A stretch of DNA of 64,000 nt from Zelopaecilomyces penicillatus (GCA_005765155.1 VCCP01000004.1:3534001-3598000); one strand, 5' to 3'. Shown: positions 35,389 through 47,186, numbered from the stretch's first letter. A program made the numbers and translations. Notes: generated by a model from the sequence alone, not told the origin.

Positions 35389-35588
35389 CACCCCCTAGTT
35401 TTTTAGTAGTTATTACTCTGAAGAACCAACTTGATCCTAATACTGATCTTGTCTGTGGTCGCGGTATTGGTTAAGGGGGTTCGAACTTGGGACTTCTTAA
35501 TACAGTGGAAGTTACAGGTCGCTGAATCATATTTATATATGCTATAGATCTCCCGGGGTTATAGCTGTAATATAAAAGATAAATCTTC
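35389..35588. other. Segment between the direct repeats, with tRNA-like sequence
   Basis: Composition is still balanced up to about 35560. The minus strand of 35450-35530 contains ACTTC...GAAGT and GTCCCAAGTTCGAACCCCC, resembling an anticodon arm and T-loop region. The T-stem does not pair and the anticodon loop would be 10 nt, so no functional tRNA is called. The plus strand begins with a TTCAACACACCCCCTAG-type motif similar to the reverse complement of the R2 repeat end (2985-3000). Confidence 0.4.
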
Positions 35589-35627
35589 CTTATATAGATA
35601 TAAGTATATACTGCTATATATTTAATA
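35589..35627 (+). repeat. 39-bp direct repeat, RIP-altered copy
   Basis: Second copy of 35350-35388, with C and G replaced by T and A at about ten positions. Downstream sequence is fully AT-rich. Confidence 0.75.
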
Positions 35628-36239
35628 GAGTAAAAATTAATAAATATAAATTATTTTAAAAAGAGATTTATTATAAATATTATTTAATTTAAATAATTTT
35701 TAATATTCTTAAAGCTTATTTAAATTTAAATTATATTTATATAAATAACTTATTATAATCTTAAAATAATATATATAAAAAAGATTTTTATTAATATTTT
35801 AAAAAGATTTATATTTTTTAAAAAAGCCTTTTTTAAAAAAAATTTATTAAAAAAAATATTATTTAAAACAATATTAATTAAAAATATTTTATATTTATAT
35901 AATATTAATATTATTTATTAAATATATAATTTAATTTAAGTATTTTTATAATAAATATAAGTTTATTAAAAATTATATTAATAAATTAAAAATATTTTTA
36001 TTTTAAAATATAAAAAAGCCTTTAAAAAAGAAAAGATAATTAATTTTAAATAATAGCTTTAATTAATAATATTTATAAATAAATATAATTCTTTTTTTTT
36101 AATAATACTTTTAATAATATTTTTATTATTTATAAATATAAACTTATTTATTATTAAATATATTAAAAATTTAAATTTAAATAATAAATTAAATTAAAAG
36201 ATTAAATTTATAAATTTAAATAAATAAAAGATATTATAA
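35628..36239. mobile_element. AT-rich RIP relic
   Basis: Almost pure A and T with stops in all frames. I could not assign it to a family. Confidence 0.4.
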
Positions 36240-37504
36240 TAGGATTAAATACCTAAATATCTAATTATAATATATAATCTAAAAGACTATTAATTATTAA
36301 GGTTTTAATAGCTTTTTATACTTAAAGGGTATAAAGGAAAAATAACTTAATTTAAATATAAATCTTATTATTAATTAATCGATTAAAGCTATATAATCTT
36401 ATTTAATTATACCTAGAATTCTTTTTATAATTCTTATATTTCTATTTATAGCTATCTAAGAATAATAATAGCTTTTATTTATCCTATTATTAAGGGATTA
36501 TCTTTATTATTAAAGGCCCTATTAAATCTTATAGCCTATTAAAGGTTTAGGACCCTAAATTAATAGAATCTAATTAATCCTTTATAATAATCTATAAAAA
36601 TCTAAAATAAAATAATAATACTTTTAATTAAAATTATAAGAATTAAAAAGATTAATACTCTTTAATTTTACTTTTAAATAACCTAAGATCTTAATATTTC
36701 TATTATAAATATTCTATTAAAAAAATATTATAATTTAATTAAAATTATAATAATTTAAATAATTTTTGATTAAAAAAATTAAAGATTATTAATATTATTA
36801 AATTATAATATTATAAAAGTATTAATAATAAAAAAGAATAAATTAATAATCTTATTTAAATCTTTTAAATAAACCTTAAATATCTAAAAAAAAGAAAATA
36901 TTAAATTATTTTAATTCTTAAAAATATAAAAAATAAATATAAATCCTTTTAATTAAATAAGATATAAAGCTATATTAAAATTAAAAGAAAAATTAAAAAA
37001 ACTAATTAAAAATACTTTTTAAAATAAAATAAAACTTATTTAAAAAACTTTATTAATTAAATAATTAAAATCTATAATACTTTTAAAAAAGCTTAATAAT
37101 ATAATTATTAATCTTTTATAGAATTCTATTTATATTTATTTAATTTAAAAGCTTATTTTATAAAAATAATTAAAAAGGAATTAATTATATAATATTTTAT
37201 TAAGCTTAAACTAGAGTTATAAAAGTATATTTATCTTTATAAAAAAGCCTTTTTTAAAAATTAAGATAAAATAATATAGAAAATAAAAAGGTTTTAATAT
37301 TATTTAAGAATCTAGAAAAAAAAAAGAAACTAAAATCTATAAAAAAAGCTAAATAAATAATAGAAATAAAGCCTTAAATAATAAACTAAAAAAAAATCCT
37401 TTTTAAGATTATAAAATAAATAAAACTATAATAAAGACTAATTAAATCAGATTAATATATAATTAATAATAATTCTATATTAAAAAGGCTCCTATTAAAA
37501 CTAA
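36240..37504. repeat. Dispersed repeat R1, copy 1
   Basis: About 1.25 kb that matches 59651-60890 in reverse complement. Its first 190 bp (36240-36430) also match 46205-46395 in reverse complement. Shared landmarks are CCTTTATATCC, TTTTTCCTTTATATCCTTTA and GGAATTCTAG-like stretches. All copies are RIP-degraded. It adjoins Gypsy family 2 in both loci, so it is probably part of that element or its long terminal region. Confidence 0.6.
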
Positions 37505-37917
37505 AAAGATTATAGTTTAATAAAAGGAAAATAATATATATAATAATATTAATACTACTTATAGAATTATAATATAATTTTAAGGTAATTATATAGCTAA
37601 TATAGTCTATAAGGATTAAATAAGTAAGAAAAGCTATAAAGCAGTAATATAATAAAAAGAACTTAAAAGATTAATTAATTATCCTATAATTAATTAAATA
37701 AAAAAGATAGCTTTTTAATAGCTAATCTTTTAAATATATTAGAAAATTCTTAGATAGAAGAGGGAAAAACTTAAATTTAATAATATCTGCTTTATTTAAA
37801 TAGCCTAGGTATAGCCTATTTATTTATATAATTTAATCCCCTTAAGTATAACTTATATAGCTATAACTTAATTAACTAATAAAAGAGTGTATTTAACCCA
37901 GTTATTAAAACAGGAGT
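37505..37917. repeat. Dispersed repeat R2, copy 2
   Basis: More RIP-altered copy of 2600-3011. It splits the R1/Gypsy-2 sequence that is continuous at about 59.10-59.17 kb apart from another insertion. There AAAGAGGCTATAAGAGTAATAG is uninterrupted, while here the repeat lies between the two halves. Ends in ATTAAAACA. Confidence 0.55.
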
Positions 37918-39498
37918 AATAAGGATAGTTATCCCTATAAAAAGAATAATTAAGATAATAATTAAGAAGATAAAGAAGATAATTAAGCAGATTATCTTAC
38001 TATTATAATCTATTATATATATAATAAAAAGGGTTATCTTATACTAAATTACCTTAATTAAATTATTAATATTATTAAGATAAAAGATAATATTAAAATA
38101 AGAAAAGATAATCGATTAAAATAAATCCCTTAATTTTAATTAAAGAAATTATTATTAAAATAATAATCTATTTCTATATATTAATAATAATAAAGAGATA
38201 AATATTAATAAAAATATATATAAATCTGGATATATATATTAAATTAAATCTTATTAATAAAGTATTTATTAAAATAAATAGATTATAATAAATATTAATA
38301 AAGAATTTATTAAAGCTTTAAATAATAAATAAATTAAAAATCTAAGTATATAATATATAATAAATCCTATTTATTATTATAGATTTAAAAGGAATTAAAT
38401 AGAGTTTTATTTAAATATATCTTAATATTAATTAAGATCTAAAAATAAAAGATAATCTAATATTATTAAGGCTAATCTATTTATAAAACCTTTAGATTTA
38501 TTTAAGTATTTATAATAAATATTAATAATTTAATTAAGAATAAGAAAATATTAAAATCTTATAACCCTATAAGTTTATATAAGCCTATTAAAATAAAGTA
38601 ATAGTTTTCTTAATTATATAAGCCTATTAAATTAAAATAATAGTTTTCTTAATTATATATCTTCTAGAATTATTATTATTAATAAATAAAGATTAAGTAA
38701 ATTAAATAGAAAAGATAAAGAAATTATCTTAAGAATTATAGGATTATTTAAATATATTCTAAGTAGATTAAATAGGTATATTATTATCTTAAAAAGCTAT
38801 AAATTATATAATTAATCTATTTTTAAATATTATCTCTTTATATAATATAATCTATTCTTTATTATAAAAAGAATTAAAAAAGCTTTATATTTATTTAAAT
38901 AAGAATCTAAAGAAAGAATAAATTTATTTATCTAAAAGCCTAATAAAAGCATTAATTTTATTTATTTTAAAAAAGAATATATCTTTATAATTATATATAG
39001 ATTATTAAGGTTTTAATAAGATTATAAAAAAGAATTATTATATATTATCTTTTATTTTAGAGATTCTAAATTAAATTATAAATATAAAATTGTTTATAAA
39101 AATTAATATAAAGGATATATATTATTAAATCTAGATTAAAAAAGAGAATAAATAAAAGAGAATATTTTAAATCTATTATAATTATTATAAATACTTAATA
39201 ATACTTTTTAAATTAATTAATATATTAATAATATTTTAATATTATATCTATTAAGCTTTAAGGGAATTAATTAATATAATATGTATTATTTATTTAAATA
39301 ATATTTTAATCTTTTTTAAAATAAAAAAAGAATATATAGAATATATTAAATAAATCTTAGAAAGATTATAAATAATAAAGCTTTTTATAAATCTAAAGAA
39401 ATATTATTTTTATTAAATAAAGATAGATTTCTTAGGATTTATTTTATTTAAAAAAGAGATCTTAATAAATCTTTAATATATTATAATTATTTTAGAAT
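37918..39498 (+). mobile_element. Gypsy family 2 fragment (RT region), interrupted by Copia
   Basis: Reverse-complement match to about 57.5-59.15 kb. The stretch at 38935-39060 translates, with stops read through, to a Gypsy reverse-transcriptase pattern: a lysine-rich strand, then DYRGLNK-like and ILD-like motifs in the expected order. It is cut at 39498 by the Copia insertion at 39499. On the far side (46197) sequence continues with part of R1 rather than with the rest of this element, so the fragment was already truncated or rearranged. Confidence 0.6.
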
Positions 39499-39503
39499 AA
39501 TAA

Positions 39504-39924
39504 TATTACAATTTGCAGTATAAAGTTATAACTAAAGCTAGTAGTGATAGCAGTGGAAGAAAGGCAGTGAATAGTTATCCAGAGTGAAGTCTGTAGAAAA
39601 GAAGAAAGAAGTGATTGAATTGCTGATATAGAAAAGAAGAAGGATATAACTAGGAATCCTTTTATCTTTTATATCTATCTAATTCTAAGATAATTTGGAA
39701 TTATTTTAAGATATTTTAAATAACTATTTGGAATTATTAGATATTCCAAATACTAAAACAGAAAGTAAGCACTAGTCTATCCCTTTATAGGTTAAGCTAT
39801 AAGGGCTTTGTAAGCTTAGCTTACTGAGCTGTGCAGGTCTAGCTGCTAGGCTATAGCAGGTTAAGCTGCTAGACTATAGCAGGTTAGGCTGCTATATATA
39901 GAAAAAACCCATTTTATTTTAACA
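39504..39924 (-). repeat. Copia 3' LTR, 421-bp form
   Basis: Near-identical to 45776-46196. It has three AGCAG...CTGCT palindromes at 39832, 39855 and 39878 with a 23-bp period. The plus-strand left end TATTACAATTTG derives from TGTTGCAATTTG; the right end is TTTTAACA. Confidence 0.9.
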
Positions 39925-40371
39925 CTCCCTCTAGCAAGCTATATAGTATATAGCTAGCTCTTTATAAGGGGTTTTTATAGGTTTAAAAGGCTTAAAAAGC
40001 CTTGAAAAATAAGGCCTGTTAAAGCCTTAGTTAGCCTATCAGCAGGCATAGCCTTAGTTGTAAGATAATTTATCTTAAATAGCTTGCTAGCTGCTTCCTG
40101 CCTAATATAGTAGAATTTTAGCAGGGTATGCTTAGTTCGGGCGTGCTGATCAGGGTTCTTAGCATTGCTTATAGAGGCTGTATTATCATAATATAGGTCT
40201 ATAGGCCGCTGAAGGGGGATTTTTAGCTCTGTAAAGAGCTTAGAGAGCTATTTTAGCTCTTTTATAGCCTCTACTAAAGCATCTGATTCAGCTTCTATAG
40301 TTAAGAGGGCTATAGTGGTCTGTCTTTTAGCCTTTTAGTAGATAGGCCTGCTAGCTAGCTTAAAGAGGTAC

Positions 40372-40828
40372 TGTCACGACCCAACAGCCAAGGTCGTACG
40401 GTGGGCCTCGGTCACGTGACTTGTGATGTCACTAGGTACGTACCGGAGGCTTGGAACTGTATGGAATTGGATCACGATTCTAAAGGTGATCCTGGGCTCA
40501 GGATCACTCTTGAAACCGTGATCCAACGGGACGGCTCACGATTCTGAGCGTGATCCAGCAATAAGGATCACGGCTCAAATCGTGATCCATGATGTATATA
40601 TACGCCCTCAATTTTCACTCTTTAGACATAGCTTAGATAGTTATCAACACACTTTCAACTTCATCGTATTGTTCGCTACCGCTCACTACGCTGAGACTTG
40701 ACCCCTGGTTACGATACTCGGTATCTATCACCAACGTGACAGACATATTGCTCAGAACGCCCCGACTCATCTGCCAACATAAACCCTTTTCGTTAGGTTT
40801 ATCCCTTGGGAATTCACCAAACGTCACA
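40372..40828 (+). repeat. Solo LTR of Gypsy family 1, 457 bp, TSD GGTAC
   Basis: Starts TGTCACGACCCAAC and ends CAAACGTCACA. The 5-bp duplication GGTAC lies at 40367-40371 and 40829-40833, inside the Copia RNase H region. It matches both LTRs of the full Gypsy element at 47187-54656, which carry T and A where this copy has C and G. No internal sequence remains, so it is a product of LTR-LTR recombination. It holds a likely TATA element (GTATATATAC, 40594-40603) after an array of four palindromes. It is the least mutated repeat in the window. Confidence 0.93.
40469..40588. promoter_or_regulatory. Four 24-nt palindromes at an exact 32-bp period in the Gypsy LTR
   Basis: Inverted half-sites GGATCAC(G) and (C)GTGATCC enclose 8-10 nt loops. 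Units start at 40469, 40501, 40533 and 40565, each exactly 32 bp apart with 8-bp spacers. Unit 3 has one mismatch (GGCTCACG). The array ends just upstream of the TATA-like GTATATATAC. The same spacing survives in the RIP-altered LTR at 47285, 47317, 47349 and 47381. The arrangement suggests an upstream activating array for a dimeric DNA-binding protein, or RNA hairpins if transcribed. Confidence 0.85.
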
Positions 40829-43800
40829 GGTACCTGTAGGTGGATTTGCTAGTGGTTTTATAGCCTGCAAAATCACTGTCTGAATAGCCTAGCAGTTGAA
40901 GAGCTGGCTGTCTAGCCTGTATAAGGCCTGAGGCCTTATATAAGATAGCTAGTTCTTTAGAGCCTTTTAGGTACTTTAGAAGGTTCCTAGCTGTGTTATA
41001 GTGGTTGATATAGCCCTGTTGCATATATCAAGAAAGCTATTGTATTGGAAAGGCTATATCAGGCCTGGAAAGCAGTATAAGATATATTAAAGTCCCTATA
41101 ATCTGCTGATAGGTCTGTTGTTCAGTAGGGGTAAGACCCCTTTTTAGGGGTTCTTTTAGTGCTTTGGGCTGTAGGGGGATAGCCGTAGGGGTTGTATTTT
41201 ATAGCTGAAAGCGCTGAAGAGCCTTATCAATGTACTGAGACTGGTGTAACCATAGCTCCTTTTTAGCCCGGTTACGGCTGATTTGGACCCCTAAGAAAAA
41301 GGCTATAGAGCCTCTATCTTCTATAGTAAAAACCTTATTTAACAGGCGTTTTAGCCTGTTAATGTAGGGTAGGTCGGGTCCTATAATAAGGCAGTCATCA
41401 ATATAGGTGATAATAAAGGTATTAGTCTAGGTATTGATAAAGATAGCTGGGTTAGAGACTAAGGGTTGGAACCCTAGGGTAGCTAGCAGCTTAATTAGCT
41501 GCTGTTGCCATTCATGGGGGCCTTGCTTTAACCTGTATAGGGCCTTTTTTAGCAGGATAACCTGTTTTATAGTAGGGTTATAGCTTAGCTTAGTTAATAA
41601 GGCTGTTAAAGGCTGGTTTCTAGGGGTCTGGGTCTCTATAAAAGAAGAGAGACCTTCTGGAAATTCTATAAAAATATCCTCAGATAACTGGCTGTTTAAA
41701 AAAGCCCCTATAAAATCGATTTATTCGATTTCCCAGTTATAAGAGGCTGCTAAAGCTAGTAAAATCCGCCAAGTAGGGGGAATACTAGTAGCTGCAAATG
41801 TTTTAAAGTAGTCTTTTCCTTCAATTTGTATAAAACCCTTTATAACAAGCCTAGCCTTATATTTTAAGGGCTGATTTTGTGAATCCTTTTTAAGCTTAAG
41901 AACAAGCCTATTTTTCAGGATTTTTCGGTCTTTTGGAATCTCTGAAAAAGGGATAAAATACATGACTTTAGCTTGTAAAATCTGATGGAATTCGCTATAA
42001 ATAGCACTAATCCATTGGTTTTTAGCAGGGTCTTCTAGGGCTTGTTTTCAGCCAGCAGATTCTGAAGAAGCCTTAGCAGTGAATTTTGCCTTTAGCTTAT
42101 AGCAGATATCTATAGGGTAGGTAAGATCTAGCTATATAGGTTCAGAGTCTTCTAATAGCTGTTTAGGCTGTTTAGTAGGCTGTGGCAATTGTGTTACAGG
42201 CTATGATATAGGCTGTGGCAGCTGTTGTAGCGGTTGTGGCAGCTGTTGTGGTGTCTGTAGTATAGGCTCTGGCAGCTGGATAGGTCTTCTGGCTTGATCA
42301 AGGGCTTGTAAATCGGTCAGATCCTTTAGGGTAGGTTGATCTGTTGATTTTGGTGGGGTATAAAGCTCTTTTAATTCTCCCTCTAAGCTAGAAGAGCTCT
42401 GAAGATTATGAAAATTGCCCTTAAGGCCCTGATTTATAGGGCCTATTCCTTCTATAATACAAAGAAAAGAGATCTTAGTTATCTACTAGTAGGAAGGTAT
42501 ATAGATTGAATAGATATTTTTATTTAGTATGGCTAGCAGTCTAGCTGGCTCTATTCTAGGGCTTAGTTTAGTACCTTATTAATGCTTCTTAGTAGGGATA
42601 ATAACCTTATAGTAGGCTTTAATAGCTCTATAGGCTGCTAGATTTGGCTTGTTAGCTGTTAGAGCTGGTTTTAGCTCTTGTAAGAAGAGCTGTAGTGGGC
42701 TGAGGTCCTTGTTTATAACCGCTGTATAGTTGATAAGGTTAATTATAGCAGGTAAAATAGCGGTCTAAAGAAAAAGTAATAGTTAGGCCTAGATTATAGT
42801 AGCTTATAGTTGATCTAGAATAACCCTTATAGAGTGTTCTAACAGGCTATTTTGCTTATGAATATAGGGGCTAGATGTGCTAAAACCAATACCTTTGCCT
42901 GCTAGCTAGTCTTTTAATAGTGCTGAGACCTCTTTTCCATTATCAAAATACAGCTATAAAGGGTATTTTTTATAGTGGGCTTTTAGCCCTCTAAATAACC
43001 TCTTTATAGCAGAGAAGACAGTATAACCTTCCTTATTAGGTAGTAAGAGAACCTTTTGATAATGGGATTTTCTTTCTATTAGAATAAGCTCTATAGGGAG
43101 CTTATTATAGGGGGTCGGTTTTATCTGAAAGATATCTCCCTCTATAATCTCTAATACTTTTAATGGGTCTGGAATTGGGTTTTTAGAGGGTCTGTGTACT
43201 GATTTAGCCTGTATACAAGCTAAATAAAAGAAATCTGCTTCTTTTATAACAGTAAAATCAGGTAAGCCCGCTGAAATTTTAGCGGTCTTTTTTAGCAGCT
43301 GTAGGCTAATATAGCCGAGACGGATATGCTAAATCCCTGCTAGCTGTAGCAGCTTTTGGTAGCTAGTTTTAGCTGAAAGACCTATATCTCCCTCTATAAC
43401 AGTGTTTTCAGAGGGTTCTAGAAGAGATATAGCATCTTCTAGTGGGTCTTATAGCAGGCCTGAGTCTGGATCAGGGCTTTCTGGTATATATAGGCCTGAA
43501 ATTTCAGGGCTTTTTGTTGGTTCTAGCAGCTGTTTAGCTGGTTTAGAGGGCTTAGTGAGGTCCTTGTATATACCAGGGGGGGGTTTGGAGGTGATTTCAA
43601 CCGCTATTGGATAGCTATAATAGTGGTTGGAAGGCCCTGTAAATTCAGGTGTGGGCTTCCCTTTTTGCTGAAGAAAGAAGCTGTGTTTAGTGAAGTTTAG
43701 CAGTTTATAGCAGGTTCAGTCTACTGTAAATAGCTTCTCTTGTAGAAGTATACCGCCAGAAGCATAATGCTTTACCTCACTCATTATATTTATATCTATA

Positions 43801-45760
43801 TCAGGGATATATAGTGCATTTTTCAGCTCTAGAGTGCTATAAGTCCTGGGTTCAAGCTCTATAAGCACTATAAATATAGCTGTTCTAGATCCTTTTGGAT
43901 AGATTAGACCGCCACCAGTTGCTATAGGCCTTGGTTTCTTATTATAGGCGCTATAACTAGTAAAGAGGGTTCTGTTATTAATGATATAGTATGTTGAGCC
44001 AGTATTGTATAGTAGGGCATTCTTTAGGTTAGTATTATGATGGGTGCTATAAGCTGTTTCTTTAGGCTCTATAGCTTCTGAACCTTCTGTATTAGATTCA
44101 GAATCAGAGCTCTAGGTACTAGCTGCAGTGTTCCAGTTACCTATAGATAGGTTATAAGTGCCTATCATAAAGGAAGCTTTATTAAGTTCCTTGCTACTAA
44201 TAGCAGGCTTCTTTGTCTTTTTATCCTTCTAAAAAGGCTTATAAGGCTGTTTTTCAGTGGATTTAGACGGTTTTTCCTTCTTCTTAAAGTCCTTATAGGT
44301 TTTTTTAAAAGGTTCCTTAGCTTCTCTAGCTCTATAGGAGCTAGCTTTTATAACTGAAGAGCTTTTATCCTATAGCTCTTCTAGTAAGTCCGCTATAAGG
44401 AACTATAAATTCAGGGTATTAAGAGAGATACCAAGCGCTATATAAATCCTGATATTATTCCTTTAGCATTCAGCCCACTATAAAAAAGCTTCTTTTACAG
44501 CCTTTAGATACTGATTTATCTGATCTATGGGCTATATAGTAACTAAAGCTAACTATAGCTTAGCGAGTCGAGTATTAAATTCGCTGTTAAATGCCTCTAT
44601 AGAGCCTTTATAGCTACTAAAGCTAAGCTTATGAAAGGCGCTATAGAGGGTTCTATGCTATAGGGTAGCACTGCAGCAGTATTACTTGTTTAGTATTTGA
44701 TAAGCTTCTAGAGGTGTTGTAGCCCAACTTATAGAGGCTTATAGGTGTTATGAGCAGCTATTATAAAGTAATAAAAGCAAAATAGCCTGATAATGGTTGC
44801 TAAGGCTGAGGCTTATAGTAGGGTTTAAAAGAAAAGTGGGTAATCCAAGTGCCTATAGTTGGATTAATAGGGCCTGAAGCTATTGGTTATAGTTGTCAGG
44901 GCCCCTTAACCTATAGGCTTCTGGAAAGGCCTGTATTTTCTTAGATAGCTCTTTTAGAGCTAGTTCCCCTAGTATATTGGAGGGCTATGCTAGCTATAGT
45001 AGTTACTAAGATAGCTTAGGTTGAGGTTATGGAGGTTCTTTAGCAGTCTTAGCAGTTATAGCTGCTGTAAATTGGCCCTATAGCTGTTATAATTGCTATG
45101 TGAGCTCCTATATCTGAGATCGAAGAGCCTGTAATTCTAATAAATTCTCTTCCATTAAAAGGTCCTAACCTGATATTTTCAGGATCAGACTATTATAATT
45201 AGTAGTTATAGCGGTATAGAGGAAAAATAAGCTTCTAAAAATAAGCTTATAGCTATATAACAGTATTATAAACAGCTGAAAGTACCGGTTATAGTAGTGC
45301 TATAAGTGGCTAGGTCTTAGTAAGAGCCCTGAAAATAGCCAATTAGCTAGGGGGGGGGGGTGACAGGCATGAGGGTTGCTTGTTATGTACTAGCTATAGT
45401 CGGGTTATAGCATAGCCAGCACAGCATCTTTGCTTAGTCAGCCAACTTCTATAGTCTTATATAGGCTTTTTGCAAAGTTAACTAGCAATTCAAGTGATTA
45501 ACCATATTTAGCATAATCAGTAAAGCCATAACCTATAATTCTATAAGTCTGAATTAGTAATCTATAAATCCAAAAGTGGATTATGCTATAAGCTATAGAT
45601 CTGATATTCAACTCTTATATATACAGTGTTTTTCATGACTTCTGATTGGTAGGAAATATGGGTCTAACTGGTCAGAGGAGGGGTGAAAAATCTGATATAT
45701 AAAGAGGTTAAATACAGCAGGAAAAAGAGTCTTCTTTTTACAGTCTGGAATAACTATTCT

Positions 45761-45775
45761 TCTAGGCTTATAACC
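45761..45775 (-). other. Copia primer-binding site
   Basis: Directly inside the 5' LTR; the element strand reads GGTTATAAGCCTAGA. See the partner copy at 412-426 for the comparison with initiator tRNA-Met. Confidence 0.65.
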
Positions 45776-46196
45776 TATTATAATTTGTAGTATAAAGTTA
45801 TAACTAAAGCTAGTAGTGATAGCAGTGGAAGAAAGGCAGCGAATAGTTATCCAGAGTAAAGTCTATAGAAAAGAAGAAAGAAGTGATTGAATTGCTAATA
45901 TAGAAAAGAAGAAGGATATAACTAGGAATCCTTCTATCTTTTATATCTATCTAATTCTAAGATAATTTGGAATTATTTTAAGATATTCTAAATAACTATT
46001 TGGAATTATTAGATATTTTAAATACTAAAACAGAAAGTAAGCACTAGTCTATCCCTTTATAGGTTAAGCTATAAGGGCTTTATAAGCTTAGCTTATTGAG
46101 CTATGCAGGTCTAGCTACTAGGCTATAGCAGGTTAAGCTGCTAGACTATAGCAGGTTAGGCTGCTATATATAGAAAAAACCCATTTTATTTTAACA
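45776..46196 (-). repeat. Copia 5' LTR, 421-bp form
   Basis: Pairs with 39504-39924; the two differ at a small number of mostly C/T and G/A sites. It is followed by the target duplication AATAA. Confidence 0.9.
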
Positions 46197-46201
46197 AATA
46201 A

Positions 46202-47186
46202 TATAAAGAGAATTCTAAGTATAGCTAGATAGGATTATATAGCTTTAATTAATTAATTAATAATAAGATTTATACTTAAGTTAAATTATTTTTCCTTTAT
46301 ATCCTTTAAATATAAAAGACTATTAAAGCCTTAATAACTAATAGTCTTTTAGATTATATATTATAATTAGATATTTAAGTATTTAATCCTATTATAATTA
46401 TCTTCTTCTTTAAAAGTAATATCCTAATACCTTAATTATATATCTATTACCTTATAATAGATTTTCCTTATTATTATTATTTTATTATTCTAGAATTTTT
46501 ATTTTCTTAAAACTTAAACTTAATATATTCTTTTTATTTATTTATAATTATATCTTTTATTATATTTCTCTTATTTATCTCTCTTATTTTATCACCCTTT
46601 TATTATCTTTTTATTATATTATTATATCTTTTAAAAGATCTATTACCTAAACCTATATAGCTATAAAATAGCTAGATTATATTAAGCTAATTATTATAGA
46701 ATATATATAATATATATATTATATATAAATAATTATAATAATAGATATTAAAATAATAAAAGAATAGATTAAGCCTAATAAGATAATATTAATTTAATAT
46801 CTATTTATTAATATTAAATTAATATATTATTAATAATATAGTAATAGGAATAATATCTATTAATAATATATTAATCTATATTATTTAAATAGGTTTTATT
46901 AATAATTTAATAATATTTAAACCTATAGCCCTTATATTAAATAATACCTAAAAGCTAAATAATATATTTAACTTTTTAAATATAATATTTAATATATATA
47001 TCCTTAATAAAGATAGCGATTATAATAAGAATAATCCCTTTATTTTTATAAATAAATTTATTTAATAGATTATTAATATATTATTTAAGCTTTATTATAT
47101 CTTTAAATCAGCTAAGACTATATATTATTAAGCTTATAATATTACTAGCCTTATTAAAGCCTAAGTTAAGATTAATAAGGCTTATA
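46202..47186. mobile_element. R1 tail and Gypsy family 2 remnant left of Gypsy 1
   Basis: 46205-46395 matches one end of R1 (36240-36430 and 60690-60885). The part from roughly 47010 to 47186 matches the reverse complement of about 63800-63960. That match continues directly at 54662, on the other side of the Gypsy 1 insertion, so this is the interrupted host element. The middle part is unassigned AT-rich DNA. Confidence 0.55.

Larger units (their letters stand above)
39925..45156 (-). pseudogene. Copia gag-pol, disrupted
   Basis: The frame opens near 45156 with MEENLLELQALRSQI (gag). A protease-like NTGSTYYI and a segment with YIPDIDINIMSE follow at about 43.7-44.0 kb. The integrase core runs from about 43.3 to 42.6 kb, with EGDIFQIKP, YFDNGKEVSALLKD and a later Glu in NSLLEHSIRVI. 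Reverse transcriptase includes LKYKARLVIKGFIQIEGKDYFKTFAA (41721-41963, read on minus) and the YIDD catalytic box in FIITYIDDCLIIGPD (about 41390-41425). RNase H (NLLKYLKGSKELA, LLGYSDSDFAGYK) is cut at 40829 by the solo LTR and resumes at 40371 with QTTIALLTIEAESDALVEA and a DNTASISNAKNPDQHARTKH-like run. Many TAA and TAG stops from RIP make it non-functional. Confidence 0.88.
39499..46201 (-). mobile_element. Ty1/Copia LTR retrotransposon with 5-bp TSD AATAA
   Basis: Target duplications AATAA lie at 39499-39503 and 46197-46201. Two 421-bp LTRs (39504-39924 and 45776-46196) bound a body read on the minus strand. Features in element order: primer-binding site 45761-45775, leader, gag from about 45156, protease-like part, integrase, reverse transcriptase, RNase H, and the purine tract GCTAGAGGGAG just before the 3' LTR. 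It keeps far more G and C than the neighbouring elements and is the best preserved large element here, though still disabled by stops. A 457-bp Gypsy solo LTR is nested in its RNase H region. Confidence 0.9.

Noticed and set aside
35473..35490. Functional tRNA gene suggested by GTTCGAAC
   Set aside because: The T-stem does not pair and the anticodon loop has the wrong size; kept only as a possible relic.
40469..40588. Regular spaced repeats read as a CRISPR array
   Set aside because: The units are palindromes within a eukaryotic LTR with TSD and relatives; spacers are only 8 bp and no cas gene is present.
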